DNA of 64,000 nt. Origin: Hyperoodon ampullatus (lineage: Eukaryota; Chordata; Mammalia; Artiodactyla; Ziphiidae). The translations under genes were made by a program, and so were the position numbers. Where the stretch lies: positions 25,506,588 to 25,570,587 of the forward strand of contig OX457070.1 of the NCBI GenBank assembly GCA_949752795.1, read 5' to 3'. The stretch's first letter is position 1. The number at the start of each line of letters is the position of its first letter. Under the pieces are notes generated by a model. It had not been told where the DNA came from and made no database searches. It was given only the letters and a program-made list of their open reading frames with translations. Shown here piece by piece: positions 12,315 to 24,692 of this stretch.

Positions 12315-14082
12315 TTGCCCCTGAAACGCCCAGAGCCCTTTTATAAGATGTACGGGCGTCGAGGCAAAACCCAAGTCAGTGGGGACGTCACGCCACTCTC
12401 CGCAGGCAGAACTGCCTTGCTACGAAGTTTCAACGGGGAAAGAGAGGGGGCCGCTTCCGACCCTTTGACTGTGGCAGAAACTACACGTACTATGCACACT
12501 GCAACTTTGATATTGGTGACCTAGTGCGAAAAGCACTATTTTCCCCACTGGAGAGCAGAAGGCCTGTGGTGTCAAATTTCCCTGAGACAGGTCTGTTCTC
12601 TGTCTTCTCTTCACAGCGAGAGTGCCTTCACGGAGAACAGAGTGTCCTTGGAGAAACAGAGAGCGTCCTGTGCATTCCAGGCGGCATCCCAGATCACCCA
12701 TTGCGAAAGGGAAATCTCGACCTCTCTCCAGGGTTCAAAGGATCGATCGGATGGCCCATTCACACATTGAGGCGTTCAGCGGTTTTTCCACTGCCTTCTG
12801 GAGAAGTACTGCTGGATCTCTAGTATGCTTGTCCTACGGCACCCAGGTCCTCACAGTGTCCTAGGGAACAACACTGCGTACAGGATCACCCTTCCTGGCT
12901 GTCTGAGCAGCACCATGCTACCTAAGGCCTCCGGATCACCAATTGGAAAGCACTGTGAAAGGCAACCCTGTGCTTTTTCTCCAGAGAGCTCGATGGCCAA
13001 AACATTCAACGGACTCCCAGAACACAGCACTAGCTCGTCTTTCGTAGGTGTCATGTCAGTGGACCTCAGGGCAGAGAGTGAGCTGCAAGGATAACACACT
13101 TCCCTAAGTGTCCGTTCCGGGTGCCCTTACTTGGCGGACCTCTGCCTATGCCACGCACAAAGTAGAGAGGCCCTGCAGTTTTCTAAATGTAGATAGATCC
13201 CCCTGAACCCTACTACGCTTAGAGAAACTGCGAGGACACGTCGCAGCCTCCCCAAAGCCTTACGTCCCATACACCAGCCACACGTTGCCCATCACAACTC
13301 ACTCGGTTTCGAACTTCATCCAGGAAGTGTCCAGAGTGCCCCCTTCTGTCTGTTTTGGCTCGCTGGAAACTGAACGTACTCGGGCAGTTTGGAACGTGCA
13401 GCTTGGCAATGTATGTGCATGGTCGCACGTCCCAGCTGTAAGCAGGACGGCTGCAGCCTCCATGCCGCCTGAAATATAGTGCTGCTGCCAGTCTCACGTC
13501 CTGGATTGCCCTACGTAGGAAAAGGGCGTTTCCCTGAGGGCAATATGGTGCTTCCGGTTGCCTGCAAGAGGCATGGGAAAGGCGCCAATGCCTAAAGGGA
13601 AAACGACACTGCCTGCCAGGCTCTTACTATGGTCCATGTATTGCATTTGGAAGACTGGGCATACATCATTCGCCAGGAAAACCTAGTCCATGGAGTGCCT
13701 TCACGTTAGTGAGCTTCTCGGAACTCTGGGATTACTGCGTCCTCCGCACCTCCCAGGAAAGAACACTGAGACCTGAGTAGCCCTTCCTGGGCGACTTCAC
13801 AACCCTCAGGGATCTTGGGCCTCCGGGCATCGCTCCCTTAACGCGGAGTGGAAAGCAGCCCACTGCTTTCTTCGTTGGAGAGCTAAGTGTCTGAGCTTTC
13901 GAAAGTCCACCCAAACACGGGCCCAGCAGGTCTTTTAAGTGTACGGCCAGTGGCTCACAGCACTGCACCAGGGCCACAATGAGAAAACACGCTCCTCAGG
14001 GTTTGTCTCGGGAAGCCTCACTGGCCGTCTCACTAAGGCAAGCAGGCCGTTGACCTTCGAAGCAACCTGACAAAGGCACGGT
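12315..14082 (+). repeat. Unit U7 (class A)
   Basis: It has the full A marker set and is close to U4 and U11 but without their private changes. It opens the second trimer, which carries an inserted unit. Confidence 0.93.
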
Positions 14083-15850
14083 TTGCCCCTGAAACGCCCA
14101 GAGCCCTTTTATAAGATGTACGGGCGTCGAGGCCGAACCCAAGTCAGTGGGGACGTCACGCCACTCGCCGCAGGCAGAACTGCCTTGCTACGAAGTTTCA
14201 ACGGGGAAAGAGAGGGGGCCGCTTCCGACCCTTTGACTGTGGCAGAAACTACACGTACTATGCACACTGCAACTTTGATATTGGTGACCTAGTGCGAAAA
14301 GCACTATTTTCCCCACTGGAGAGCAGAAGGCCTGTGGTGTCAAATTTCCCTGAGACAGGTCTGTTCTCTGTCTTCTCTTCACAGCGAGAGTGCCTTCACG
14401 GAGAACAGAGTGTCCTTGGAGAAACAGAGAGCGTCCTGTGCATTCCAGGCGGCATCCCAGATCACCCATTGCGAAAGGGAAATCTCGACCTCTCTCCAGG
14501 GTTCAAAGGATCGATCGGATGGCCCATTCACACATTGAGGCGTTCAGCGGTTTTTCCACTGCCTTCTGGAGAAGTACTGCTGGATCTCTAGTATGCTTGT
14601 CCTACGGCACCCAGGTCCTCACAGTGTCCCAGGGAACAATACTGCGTACAGGATCACCCTTCGTGGCTGACTGAGCAGCACCATGCTACCTAAGGCCTCC
14701 GGATCACCAATTGGAAAGCACTGTGAAAGGCAACCCTGTGCTTTTTCTCCAGAGAGCTCGATGGCCAAAACATTCAACGGACTCCCAGAACACAGCACTA
14801 GCTCGTCTTTCGTAGGTGTCATGTCAGTGGACCTCAGGGCAGAGAGTGAGCTGCAAGGATAACACACTTCCCTAAGTGTCCGTTCCGGGTGCCCTTACTT
14901 GGCGGACCTCTGCCTATGCCACGCACAAAGTAGAGAGGCCCTGCAGTTTTCTAAATGTAGATAGATCCCCCTGAACCCTACTACGCTTAGAGAAACTGCG
15001 AGGACACGTCGCAGCCTCCCCAAAGCCTTACGTCCCATACACCAGCCACACGTTGCCCATCACAACTCACTCGGTTTCGAACTTCATCCAGGAAGTGTCC
15101 AGAGTGCCCCCTTCTGTCTGTTTTGGCTCGCTGGAAACTGAACGTACTCGGGCAGTTTGGAACGTGCAGCTTGGCAATGTATGTGCATGGTCGCACGTCC
15201 CAGCTGTAAGCAGGACGGCTGCAGCCTCCATGCCGCCTGAAATATAGTGCTGCTGCCAGTCTCACGTCCTGGATTGCCCTACGTAGGAAAAGGGCGTTTC
15301 CCTGAGGGCAATACGGTGCTTCCAGTTCCCTGCAAGAGGCATGGGAAAGGCGCCAATGCCTAAAGGGAAAACGACACTGCCTGCCAGGCTCTTACTATGG
15401 TCCATGTATTGCATTTGGAAGACTGGGCATACATCATTCGCCAGGAAAACCTAGTCCATGGAGTGCCTTCACGTTAGTGAGCTTCTCGGAACTCTGGGAT
15501 TACTGCGTCCTCCGCACCTCCCAGGAAAGAACACTGAGACCTGAGTAGCCCTTCCTGGGCGACTTCACAACCCTCAGGGATCTTGGGCCTCCGGGCATCG
15601 CTCCCTTAACGCGGAGTGGAAAGCAGCCCACTGCTTTCTTCGTTGGAGAGCTAAGTGTCTGAGCTTTCGAAAGTCCACCCAAACACGGGCCCAGCAGGTC
15701 TTTTAAGTGTACGGCCAGTGGCTCACAGCACTGCACCAGGGCCACAATGAGAAAACACGCTCCTCAGGGTTTGTCTCGGGAAGCCTCACTGGCCGTCTCC
15801 CTAAGGCAAGCAGGCCGTTGACCTTCGAAGCAACCTGACAAAGGCACGGT
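14083..15850 (+). repeat. Unit U8 (class B)
   Basis: It has the full B marker set: AACAATACTGCG, CTTCGTGGCTG and the TCTCCCTAAGGC end. It is indistinguishable by eye from U5. Confidence 0.93.
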
Positions 15851-17618
15851 TTGCCCCTGAAACGCCCAGAGCCCTTTTATAAGATGTACGGGCGTCGAGG
15901 CCGAACCCAAGTCAGTGGGGACGTCACGCCACTCTCCGCAGGCAGAACTGCCTTGCTACGAAGTTTCAACGGGGAAAGAGAGGGGGCCGCTTCCGACCCT
16001 TTGACTGTGGCAGAAACTACACGTACTATGCACACTGCAACTTTGATATTGGTGACCTAGTGCGAAAAGCACTATTTTCCCCACTGGAGAGCAGAAGGCC
16101 TGTGGTGTCAAATTTCCCTGAGACAGGTCTGTTCTCTGTCTTCTCTTCACAGCGAGAGTGCCTTCACGGAGAACAGAGTGTCCTTGGAGAAACAGAGAGC
16201 GTCCTGTGCATTCCAGGCGGCATCCCAGATCACCCATTGCGAAAGGGAAATCTCGACCTCTCTCCAGGGTTCAAAGGATCGATCGGATGGCCCATTCACA
16301 CATTGAGGCGTTCAGCGGTTTTTCCACTGCCTTCTGGAGAAGTACTGCTGGATCTCTAGTATGCTTGTCCTACGGCACCCAGGTCCTCACAGTGTCCCAG
16401 GGAATAACACTGCGTACAAGATCACCCTTCCTGGCTGACTGAGCAGCACCATGCTACCTAAGGCCTCCGGATCACCAATTGGAAAGCACTGTGAAAGGCA
16501 ACCCTGTGCTTTTTCTCCAGAGAGCTCGATGGCCAAAACATTCAACGGACTCCCAGAACACAGCAGTAGCTCGTCTTTCGTAGGTGTCATGTCAGTGGAC
16601 CTCAGGGCAGAGAGTGAGCTGCAAGGATAACACACTTCCCTAAGTGTCCGTTCCGGGTGCCCTTACTTGGCGGACCTCTGCCTATGCCACGCACAAAGTA
16701 GAGAGGCCCTGCAGTTTTCTAAATGTAGATAGATCCCCCTGAACCCTACTACGCTTAGAGAAACTGCGAGGACACGTCGCAGCCTCCCCAAAGCCTTACG
16801 TCCCATACACCAGCCACACGTTGCCCATCACAACTCACTCGGTTTCGAACTTCATCCAGGAAGTGTCCAGAGTGCCCCCTTCTGTCTGTTTTGGCTCGCT
16901 GGAAACTGAACGTACTCGGGCAGTTTGGAACGTGCAGCTTGGCAATGTATGTGCATGGTCGCACGTCCCAGCTGTAAGCAGGACGGCTGCAGCCTCCATG
17001 CCGCCTGAAATATAGTGCTGCTGCCAGTCTCACGTCCTGGATTGCCCTACGTAGGAAAAGGGCGTTTCCCTGAGGGCAATACGGTGCTTCCAGTTCCCTG
17101 CAAGAGGCATGGGAAAGGCGCCAATGCCTAAAGGGAAAACGACACTGCCTGCCAGGCTCTTACTATGGTCCATGTATTGCATTTGGAAGACTGGGCATAC
17201 ATCATTCGCCAGGAAAACCTAGTCCATGGAGTGCCTTCACGTTAGTGAGCTTCTCGGAACTCTGGGATTACTGCGTCCTCCGCACCTCCCAGGAAAGAAC
17301 ACTGAGACCTGAGTAGCCCTTCCTGGGCGACTTCACAACCCTCAGGGATCTTGGGCCTCCGGGCATCGCTCCCTTAACGCGGAGTGGAAAGCAGCCCACT
17401 GCTTTCTTCGTTGGAGAGCTAAGTGTCTGAGCTTTCGAAAGTCCACCCAAACACGGGCCCAGCAGGTCTTTTAAGTGTACGGCCAGTGGCTCACAGCACT
17501 GCACCAGGGCCACAATGAGAAAACACGCTCCTCAGGGTTTGTCTCGGGAAGCCTCACTGGCCGTCTCCCTAAGGCAAGCAGGCCGTTGACCTTCGAAGCA
17601 ACCTGACAAAGGCACGGT
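15851..17618 (+). repeat. Unit U9 (C-front/B-back hybrid, inserted unit)
   Basis: The first part is class C (AATAACACTGCG, TACAAGATC, CTTCCTGG up to 16431). From 16573 onward it is class B: CTCGTCTTTCG, ACACTTCCC, GATCCCCCTG, GCATCGCTCC and the TCTCCCTAAGGC end. It sits between a normal B and a normal C, expanding this trimer to four units. CAGCAGTAGC near 16562 is private. An unequal crossover between misaligned B and C units explains it simply. Confidence 0.9.
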
Positions 17619-19387
17619 TTGCCCCTGAAACGCCCAGAGCCCTTTTATAAGATGTACGGGCGTCGAGGCCGAACCCAAGTCAGTGGGGACGTCACGCCAC
17701 TCTCCGCAGGCAGAACTGCCTTGCTACGAAGTTTCAACGGGGAAAGAGAGGGGGCCGCTTCCGACCCTTTGACTGTGGCAGAAACTACACGTACTATGCA
17801 CACTGCAACTTTGATATTGGTGACCTAGTGCGAAAAGCACTATTTTCCCCACTGGAGAGCAGAAGGCCTGTGGTGTCAAATTTCCCTGAGACAGGTCTGT
17901 TCTCTGTCTTCTCTTCACAGCGAGAGTGCCTTCACGGAGAACAGAGTGTCCTTGGAGAAACAGAGAGCGTCCTGTGCATTCCAGGCGGCATCCCAGATCA
18001 CCCATTGCGAAAGGGAAATCTCGACCTCTCTCCAGGGTTCAAAGGATCGATCGGATGGCCCATTCACACATTGAGGCGTTCAGCGGTTTTTCCACTGCCT
18101 TCTGGAGAAGTACTGCTGGATCTCTAGTATGCTTGTCCTACGGCACCCAGGTCCTCACAGTGTCCCAGGGAATAACACTGCGTACAAGATCACCCTTCCT
18201 GGCTGACTGAGCAGCACCATGCTACCTAAGGCCTCCGGATCACCAATTGGAAAGCACTGTGAAAGGCAACCCTGTGCTTTTTCTCCAGAGAGCTCGATGG
18301 CCAAAACATTCAACGGACTCCCAGAACACAGCACTAGCTCATCTTTCGTAGGTGTCATGTCAGTGGACCTCAGGGCAGAGAGTGAGCTGCAAGGATAACA
18401 CACTCCCCTGAGTGTCCGTTCCGGGTGCCCTCACTTGGCGGACCTCTGCCTATGCCACGCACAAAGTAGAGAGGCCCTGCAGTTTTCTAAATGTAGATAG
18501 ATTCCCCTTGAACCCTACTACGCTTATAGAAACTGCGAGGACACGTCGCAGCCACCCCAAAGCCTTACGTCCCATACACCAGCCACACGTTGCCCATCAC
18601 AACTCACTTGGTTTCGAACTTCATCTGGGAAGTGTCCAGAGTGCCCCCTTCTGTCTGTTTTGGCTCGCTGGAAACTGAACGTACTCGGGCAGTTTGGAAC
18701 GTGCAGCTTGGCAATGTATGTGCATGGTCGCACGTCCCAGCTGTAAGCAGGACCGCTGCAGCCTCCATGCCGCCTGAAATATAGTGCTGCTGCCAGTCTC
18801 ACGTCCTGGATTGCCCTACGTAGGAAAAGGGCGTTTCCCTGAGGGCAATACGGTGCTTCCAGTTCCCTGCAAGAGGCATGGGAAAGGCGCCAATCCCTAA
18901 AGGGAAAACGACACTGCCTGCCAGGCTCTTACCATGGTCCATGTATTGCATTTGGAAGATTGGGCATACATCATTCACCAGGAAAACCTAGTCCATGGAG
19001 TGCCTTCACGTTAGTGAGCTTCTCGGAACTCTGGGATTACTGTGTCCTCCGCACCTCCCAGGAAAGAACACTGAGACCTGAGTAGCCCTTCCTGGGCGAC
19101 TTCACAACCCTCAGGGATCTTGGTCCTCCGGGCATCTCTCCCTTAACGCGTAGTGGAAAGCAGCCCACTGCTTTCTTCGTTGGAGAGCTAAGTGTCTGAG
19201 CTTTCGAAAGTCCACCCAAACACGGGCCCAGCAGGTCTTTTAAGTGTACGGCCAGTGGCTCACAGCACTGCACCAGGGCCACAATGAGAAAACACGCTCC
19301 TCAGTGTTTGACTCGGGAAGCCTCACGGGCCGTCTCTCTAAGCCAAGCAGGCCGTTGACCTTCGAAGCAACCTGACAAAGGCACGGT
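17619..19387 (+). repeat. Unit U10 (class C)
   Basis: This complete C copy is closely similar to U6 and ends the four-unit expanded HOR copy. Length is 1769 bp. Confidence 0.93.
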
Positions 19388-21155
19388 TTGCCCCTGAAAC
19401 GCCCAGAGCCCTTTTATAAGATGTACGGGCGTCGAGGCAAAACCCAAGTCAGTGGGGACGTCACGCCACTCTCCGCAGGCAGAACTGCCTTGCTACGAAG
19501 TTTCAACGGGGAAAGAGAGGGGGCCGCTTCCGACCCTTTGACTGTGGCAGAAACTACACGTACTATGCACACTGCAACTTTGATATTGGTGACCTAGTGC
19601 GAAAAGCACTATTTTCCCCACTGGAGAGCAGAAGGCCTGTGGTGTCAAATTTCCCTGAGACAGGTCTGTTCTCTGTCTTCTCTTCACAGCGAGAGTGCCT
19701 TCACGGAGAACAGAGTGTCCTTGGAGAAACAGAGAGCGTCCTGTGCATTCCAGGCGGCATCCCAGATCACCCATTGCGAAAGGGAAATCTCGACCTCTCT
19801 CCAGGGTTCAAAGGATCGATCGGATGGCCCATTCACACATTGAGGCGTTCAGCGGTTTTTCCACTGCCTTCTGGAGAAGTACTGCTGGATCTCTAGTATG
19901 CTTGTCCTACGGCACCCAGGTCCTCACAGTGTCCTAGGGAACAACACTGCGTACAGGATCACCCTTCCTGGCTGTCTGAGCAGCACCATGCTACCTAAGG
20001 CCTCCGGATCACCAATTGGAAAGCACTGTGAAAGGCAACCCTGTGCTTTTTCTCCAGAGGGCTCGATGGCCAAAACATTCAACGGACTCCCAGAACACAG
20101 CACTAGCTCGTCTTTCGTAGGTGTCATGTCAGTGGACCTCAGGGCAGAGAGTGAGCTGCAAGGATAACACACTTCCCTAAGTGTCCGTTCCGGGTGCCCT
20201 TACTTGGCGGACCTCTGCCTATGCCACGCACAAAGTAGAGAGGCCCTTCAGTTTTCTAAATGTAGATAGATCCCCCTGAACCCTACTACGCTTAGAGAAA
20301 CTGCGAGGACACGTCGCAGCCTCCCCAAAGCCTTACGTCCCATACACCAGCCACACGTTGCCCATCACAACTCACTCGGTTTCGAACTTCATCCAGGAAG
20401 TGTCCAGAGTGCCCCCTTCTGTCTGTTTTGGCTCGCTGGAAACTGAACGTACTCGGGCAGTTTGGAACGTGCAGCTTGGCAATGTATGTGCATGGTCGCA
20501 CGTCCCAGCTGTAAGCAGGACGGCTGCAGCCTCCATGCCGCCTGAAATATAGTGCTGCTGCCAGTCTCACGTCCTGGATTGCCCTACGTAGGAAAAGGGC
20601 GTTTCCCTGAGGGCAATATGGTGCTTCCGGTTGCCTGCAAGAGGCATGGGAAAGGCGCCAATGCCTAAAGGGAAAACGAAACTGCCTGCCAGGCTCTTAC
20701 TATGGTCCATGTATTGCATTTGGAAGACTGGGCATACATCATTCGCCAGGAAAACCTAGTCCATGGAGTGCCTTCATGTTAGTGAGCTTCTCGGAACTCT
20801 GGGATTACTGCGTCCTCCGCACCTCCCAGGAAAGAACACTGAGACCTGAGTAGCCCTTCCTGGGCGACTTCACAACCCTCAGGGATCTTGGGCCTCCGGG
20901 CATCGCTCCCTTAACGCGGAGTGGAAAGCAGCCCACTGCTTTCTTCGTTGGAGAGCTAAGTGTCTGAGCTTTCGAAAGTCCACCCAAACACGGGGCCAGC
21001 AGGTCTTTTAAGTGTACGGCCAGTGGCTCACAGCACTGCACCAGGGCCACAATGAGAAAACACGCTCCTCAGGGTTTGTCTCGGGAAGCCTCACTGGCCG
21101 TCTCACTAAGGCAAGCAGGCCGTTGACCTTCGAAGCAACCTGACAAAGGCACGGT
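19388..21155 (+). repeat. Unit U11 (class A)
   Basis: It has A markers plus several private changes: GAGGGCTCG near 20059, GGCCCTTCAG near 20244, AACGAAACTG near 20676, CTTCATGTTAG near 20773 (a lost CpG) and ACGGGGCCAGC near 20992. It is the most changed A copy. Confidence 0.93.
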
Positions 21156-22923
21156 TTGCCCCTGAAACGCCCAGAGCCCTTTTATAAGATGTACGGGCGT
21201 CGAGGCCGAACCCAAGTCAGTGGGGACGTCACGCCACTCGCCGCAGGCAGAACTGCCTTGCTACGAAGTTTCAACGGGGAAAGAGAGGGGGCCGCTTCCG
21301 ACCCTTTGACTGTGGCAGAAACTACACGTACTATGCACACTGCAACTTTGATATTGGTGACCTAGTGCGAAAAGCACTATTTTCCCCACTGGAGAGCAGA
21401 AGGCCTGTGGTGTCAAATTTCCCTGAGACAGGTCTGTTCTCTGTCTTCTCTTCACAGCGAGAGTGCCTTCACGGAGAACAGAGTGTCCTTGGAGAAACAG
21501 AGAGCGTCCTGTGCATTCCAGGCGGCATCCCAGATCACCCATTGCGAAAGGGAAATCTCGACCTCTCTCCAGGGTTCAAAGGATCGATCGGATGGCCCAT
21601 TCACACATTGAGGCGTTCAGCGGTTTTTCCACTGCCTTCTGGAGAAGTACTGCTGGATCTCTAGTATGCTTGTCCTACGGCACCCAGGTCCTCACAGTGT
21701 CCCAGGGAACAATACTGCGTACAGGATCACCCTTCGTGGCTGACTGAGCAGCACCATGCTACCTAAGGCCTCCGGATCACCAATTGGAAAGCACTGTGAA
21801 AGGCAACCCTGTGCTTTTTCTCCAGAGAGCTCGATGGCCAAAACATTCAACGGACTCCCAGAACACAGCACTAGCTCGTCTTTCGTAGGTGTCATGTCAG
21901 TGGACCTCAGGGCAGAGAGTGAGCTGCAAGGATAACACACTTCCCTAAGTGTCCGTTCCGGGTGCCCTTACTTGGCGGACCTCTGCCTATGCCACGCACA
22001 AAGTAGAGAGGCCCTGCAGTTTTCTAAATGTAGATAGATCCCCCTGAACCCTACTACGCTTAGAGAAACTGCGAGGACACGTCGCAGCCTCCCCAAAGCC
22101 TTACGTCCCATACACCAGCCACACGTTGCCCATCACAACTCACTCGGTTTCGAACTTCATCCAGGAAGTGTCCAGAGTGCCCCCTTCTGTCTGTTTTGGC
22201 TCGCTGGAAACTGAACGTACTCGGGCAGTTTGGAACGTGCAGCTTGGCAATGTATGTGCATGGTCGCACGTCCCAGCTGTAAGCAGGACGGCTGCAGCCT
22301 CCATGCCGCCTGAAATATAGTGCTGCTGCCAGTCTCACGTCCTGGATTGCCCTACGTAGGAAAAGGGCGTTTCCCTGAGGGCAATACGGTGCTTCCAGTT
22401 CCCTGCAAGAGGCATGGGAAAGGCGCCAATGCCTAAAGGGAAAACGACACTGCCTGCCAGGCTCTTACTATGGTCCATGTATTGCATTTGGAAGACTGGG
22501 CATACATCATTCGCCAGGAAAACCTAGTCCATGGAGTGCCTTCACGTTAGTGAGCTTCTCGGAACTCTGGGATTACTGCGTCCTCCGCACCTCCCAGGAA
22601 AGAACACTGAGACCTGAGTAGCCCTTCCTGGGCGACTTCACAACCCTCAGGGATCTTGGGCCTCCGGGCATCGCTCCCTTAACGCGGAGTGGAAAGCAGC
22701 CCACTGCTTTCTTCGTTGGAGAGCTAAGTGTCTGAGCTTTCGAAAGTCCACCCAAACACGGGCCCAGCAGGTCTTTTAAGTGTACGGCCAGTGGCTCACA
22801 GCACTGCACCAGGGCCACAATGAGAAAACACGCTCCTCAGGGTTTGTCTCGGGAAGCCTCACTGGCCGTCTCCCTAAGGCAAGCAGGCCGTTGACCTTCG
22901 AAGCAACCTGACAAAGGCACGGT
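21156..22923 (+). repeat. Unit U12 (class B)
   Basis: It has the full B marker set and appears identical by eye to U5 and U8, although its left neighbour U11 has several private changes. Members of the trimer therefore do not all diverge at the same rate. Confidence 0.93.
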
Positions 22924-24692
22924 TTGCCCCTGAAACGCCCAGAGCCCTTTTATAAGATGTACGGGCGTCGAGGCCGAACCCAAGTCAGTGGGGACGTCAC
23001 GCCACTCTCCGCAGGCAGAACTGCCTTGCTACGAAGTTTCAACGGGGAAAGAGAGGGGGCCGCTTCCGACCCTTTGACTGTGGCAGAAACTACACGTACT
23101 ATGCACACTGCAACTTTGATATTGGTGACCTAGTGCGAAAAGCACTATTTTCCCCACTGGAGAGCAGAAGGCCTGTGGTGTCAAATTTCCCTGAGACAGG
23201 TCTGTTCTCTGTCTTCTCTTCACAGCGAGAGTGCCTTCACGGAGAACAGAGTGTCCTTGGAGAAACAGAGAGCGTCCTGTGCATTCCAGGCGGCATCCCA
23301 GATCACCCATTGCGAAAGGGAAATCTCGACCTCTCTCCAGGGTTCAAAGGATCGATCGGATGGCCCATTCACACATTGAGGCGTTCAGCGGTTTTTCCAC
23401 TGCCTTCTGGAGAAGTACTGCTGGATCTCTAGTATGCTTGTCCTACGGCACCCAGGTCCTCACAGTGTCCCAGGGAATAACACTGCGTACAAGATCACCC
23501 TTCCTGGCTGACTGAGCAGCACCATGCTACCTAAGGCCTCCGGATCACCAATTGGAAAGCACTGTGAAAGGCAACCCTGTGCTTTTTCTCCAGAGAGCTC
23601 GATGGCCAAAACATTCAACGGACTCCCAGAACACAGCACTAGCTCATCTTTCGTAGGTGTCATGTCAGTGGACCTCAGGGCAGAGAGTGAGCTGCAAGGA
23701 TAACACACTCCCCTGAGTGTCCGTTCCGGGTGCCCTCACTTGGCGGACCTCTGCCTATGCCACGCACAAAGTAGAGAGGCCCTGCAGTTTTCTAAATGTA
23801 GATAGATTCCCCTTGAACCCTACTACGCTTATAGAAACTGCGAGGACACGTCGCAGCCTCCCCAAAGCCTTACGTCCCATACACCAGCCACACGTTGCCC
23901 ATCACAACTCACTTGGTTTCGAACTTCATCTGGGAAGTGTCCAGAGTGCCCCCTTCTGTCTGTTTTGGCTCGCTGGAAACTGAACGTACTCGGGCAGTTT
24001 GGAACGTGCAGCTTGGCAATGTATGTGCATGGTCGCACGTCCCAGCTGTAAGCAGGACCGCTGCAGCCTCCATGCCGCCTGAAATATAGTGCTGCTGCCA
24101 GTCTCACGTCCTGGATTGCCCTACGTAGGAAAAGGGCGTTTCCCTGAGGGCAATACGGTGCTTCCAGTTCCCTGCAAGAGGCATGGGAAAGGCGCCAATC
24201 CCTAAAGGGAAAACGACACTGCCTGCCAGGCTCTTACCATGGTCCATGTATTGCATTTGGAAGATTGGGCATACATCATTCACCAGGAAAACCTAGTCCA
24301 TGGAGTGCCTTCACGTTAGTGAGCTTCTCGGAACTCTGGGATTACTGTGTCCTCCGCACCTCCCAGGAAAGAACACTGAGACCTGAGTAGCCCTTCCTGG
24401 GCGACTTCACAACCCTCAGGGATCTTGGTCCTCCGGGCATCTCTCCCTTAACGCGTAGTGGAAAGCAGCCCACTGCTTTCTTCGTTGGAGAGCTAAGTGT
24501 CTGAGCTTTCGAAAGTCCACCCAAACACGGGCCCAGCAGGTCTTTTAAGTGTACGGCCAGTGGCTCACAGCACTGCACCAGGGCCACAATGAGAAAACAC
24601 GCTCCTCAGTGTTTGACTCGGGAAGCCTCACGGGCCGTCTCTCTAAGCCAAGCAGGCCGTTGACCTTCGAAGCAACCTGACAAAGGCACGGT
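22924..24692 (+). repeat. Unit U13 (class C)
   Basis: This C copy has GCAGCCTCCCC near 23852, where U3, U6 and U10 have GCAGCCACCCC. It closes the third trimer at 5305 bp. Confidence 0.93.
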
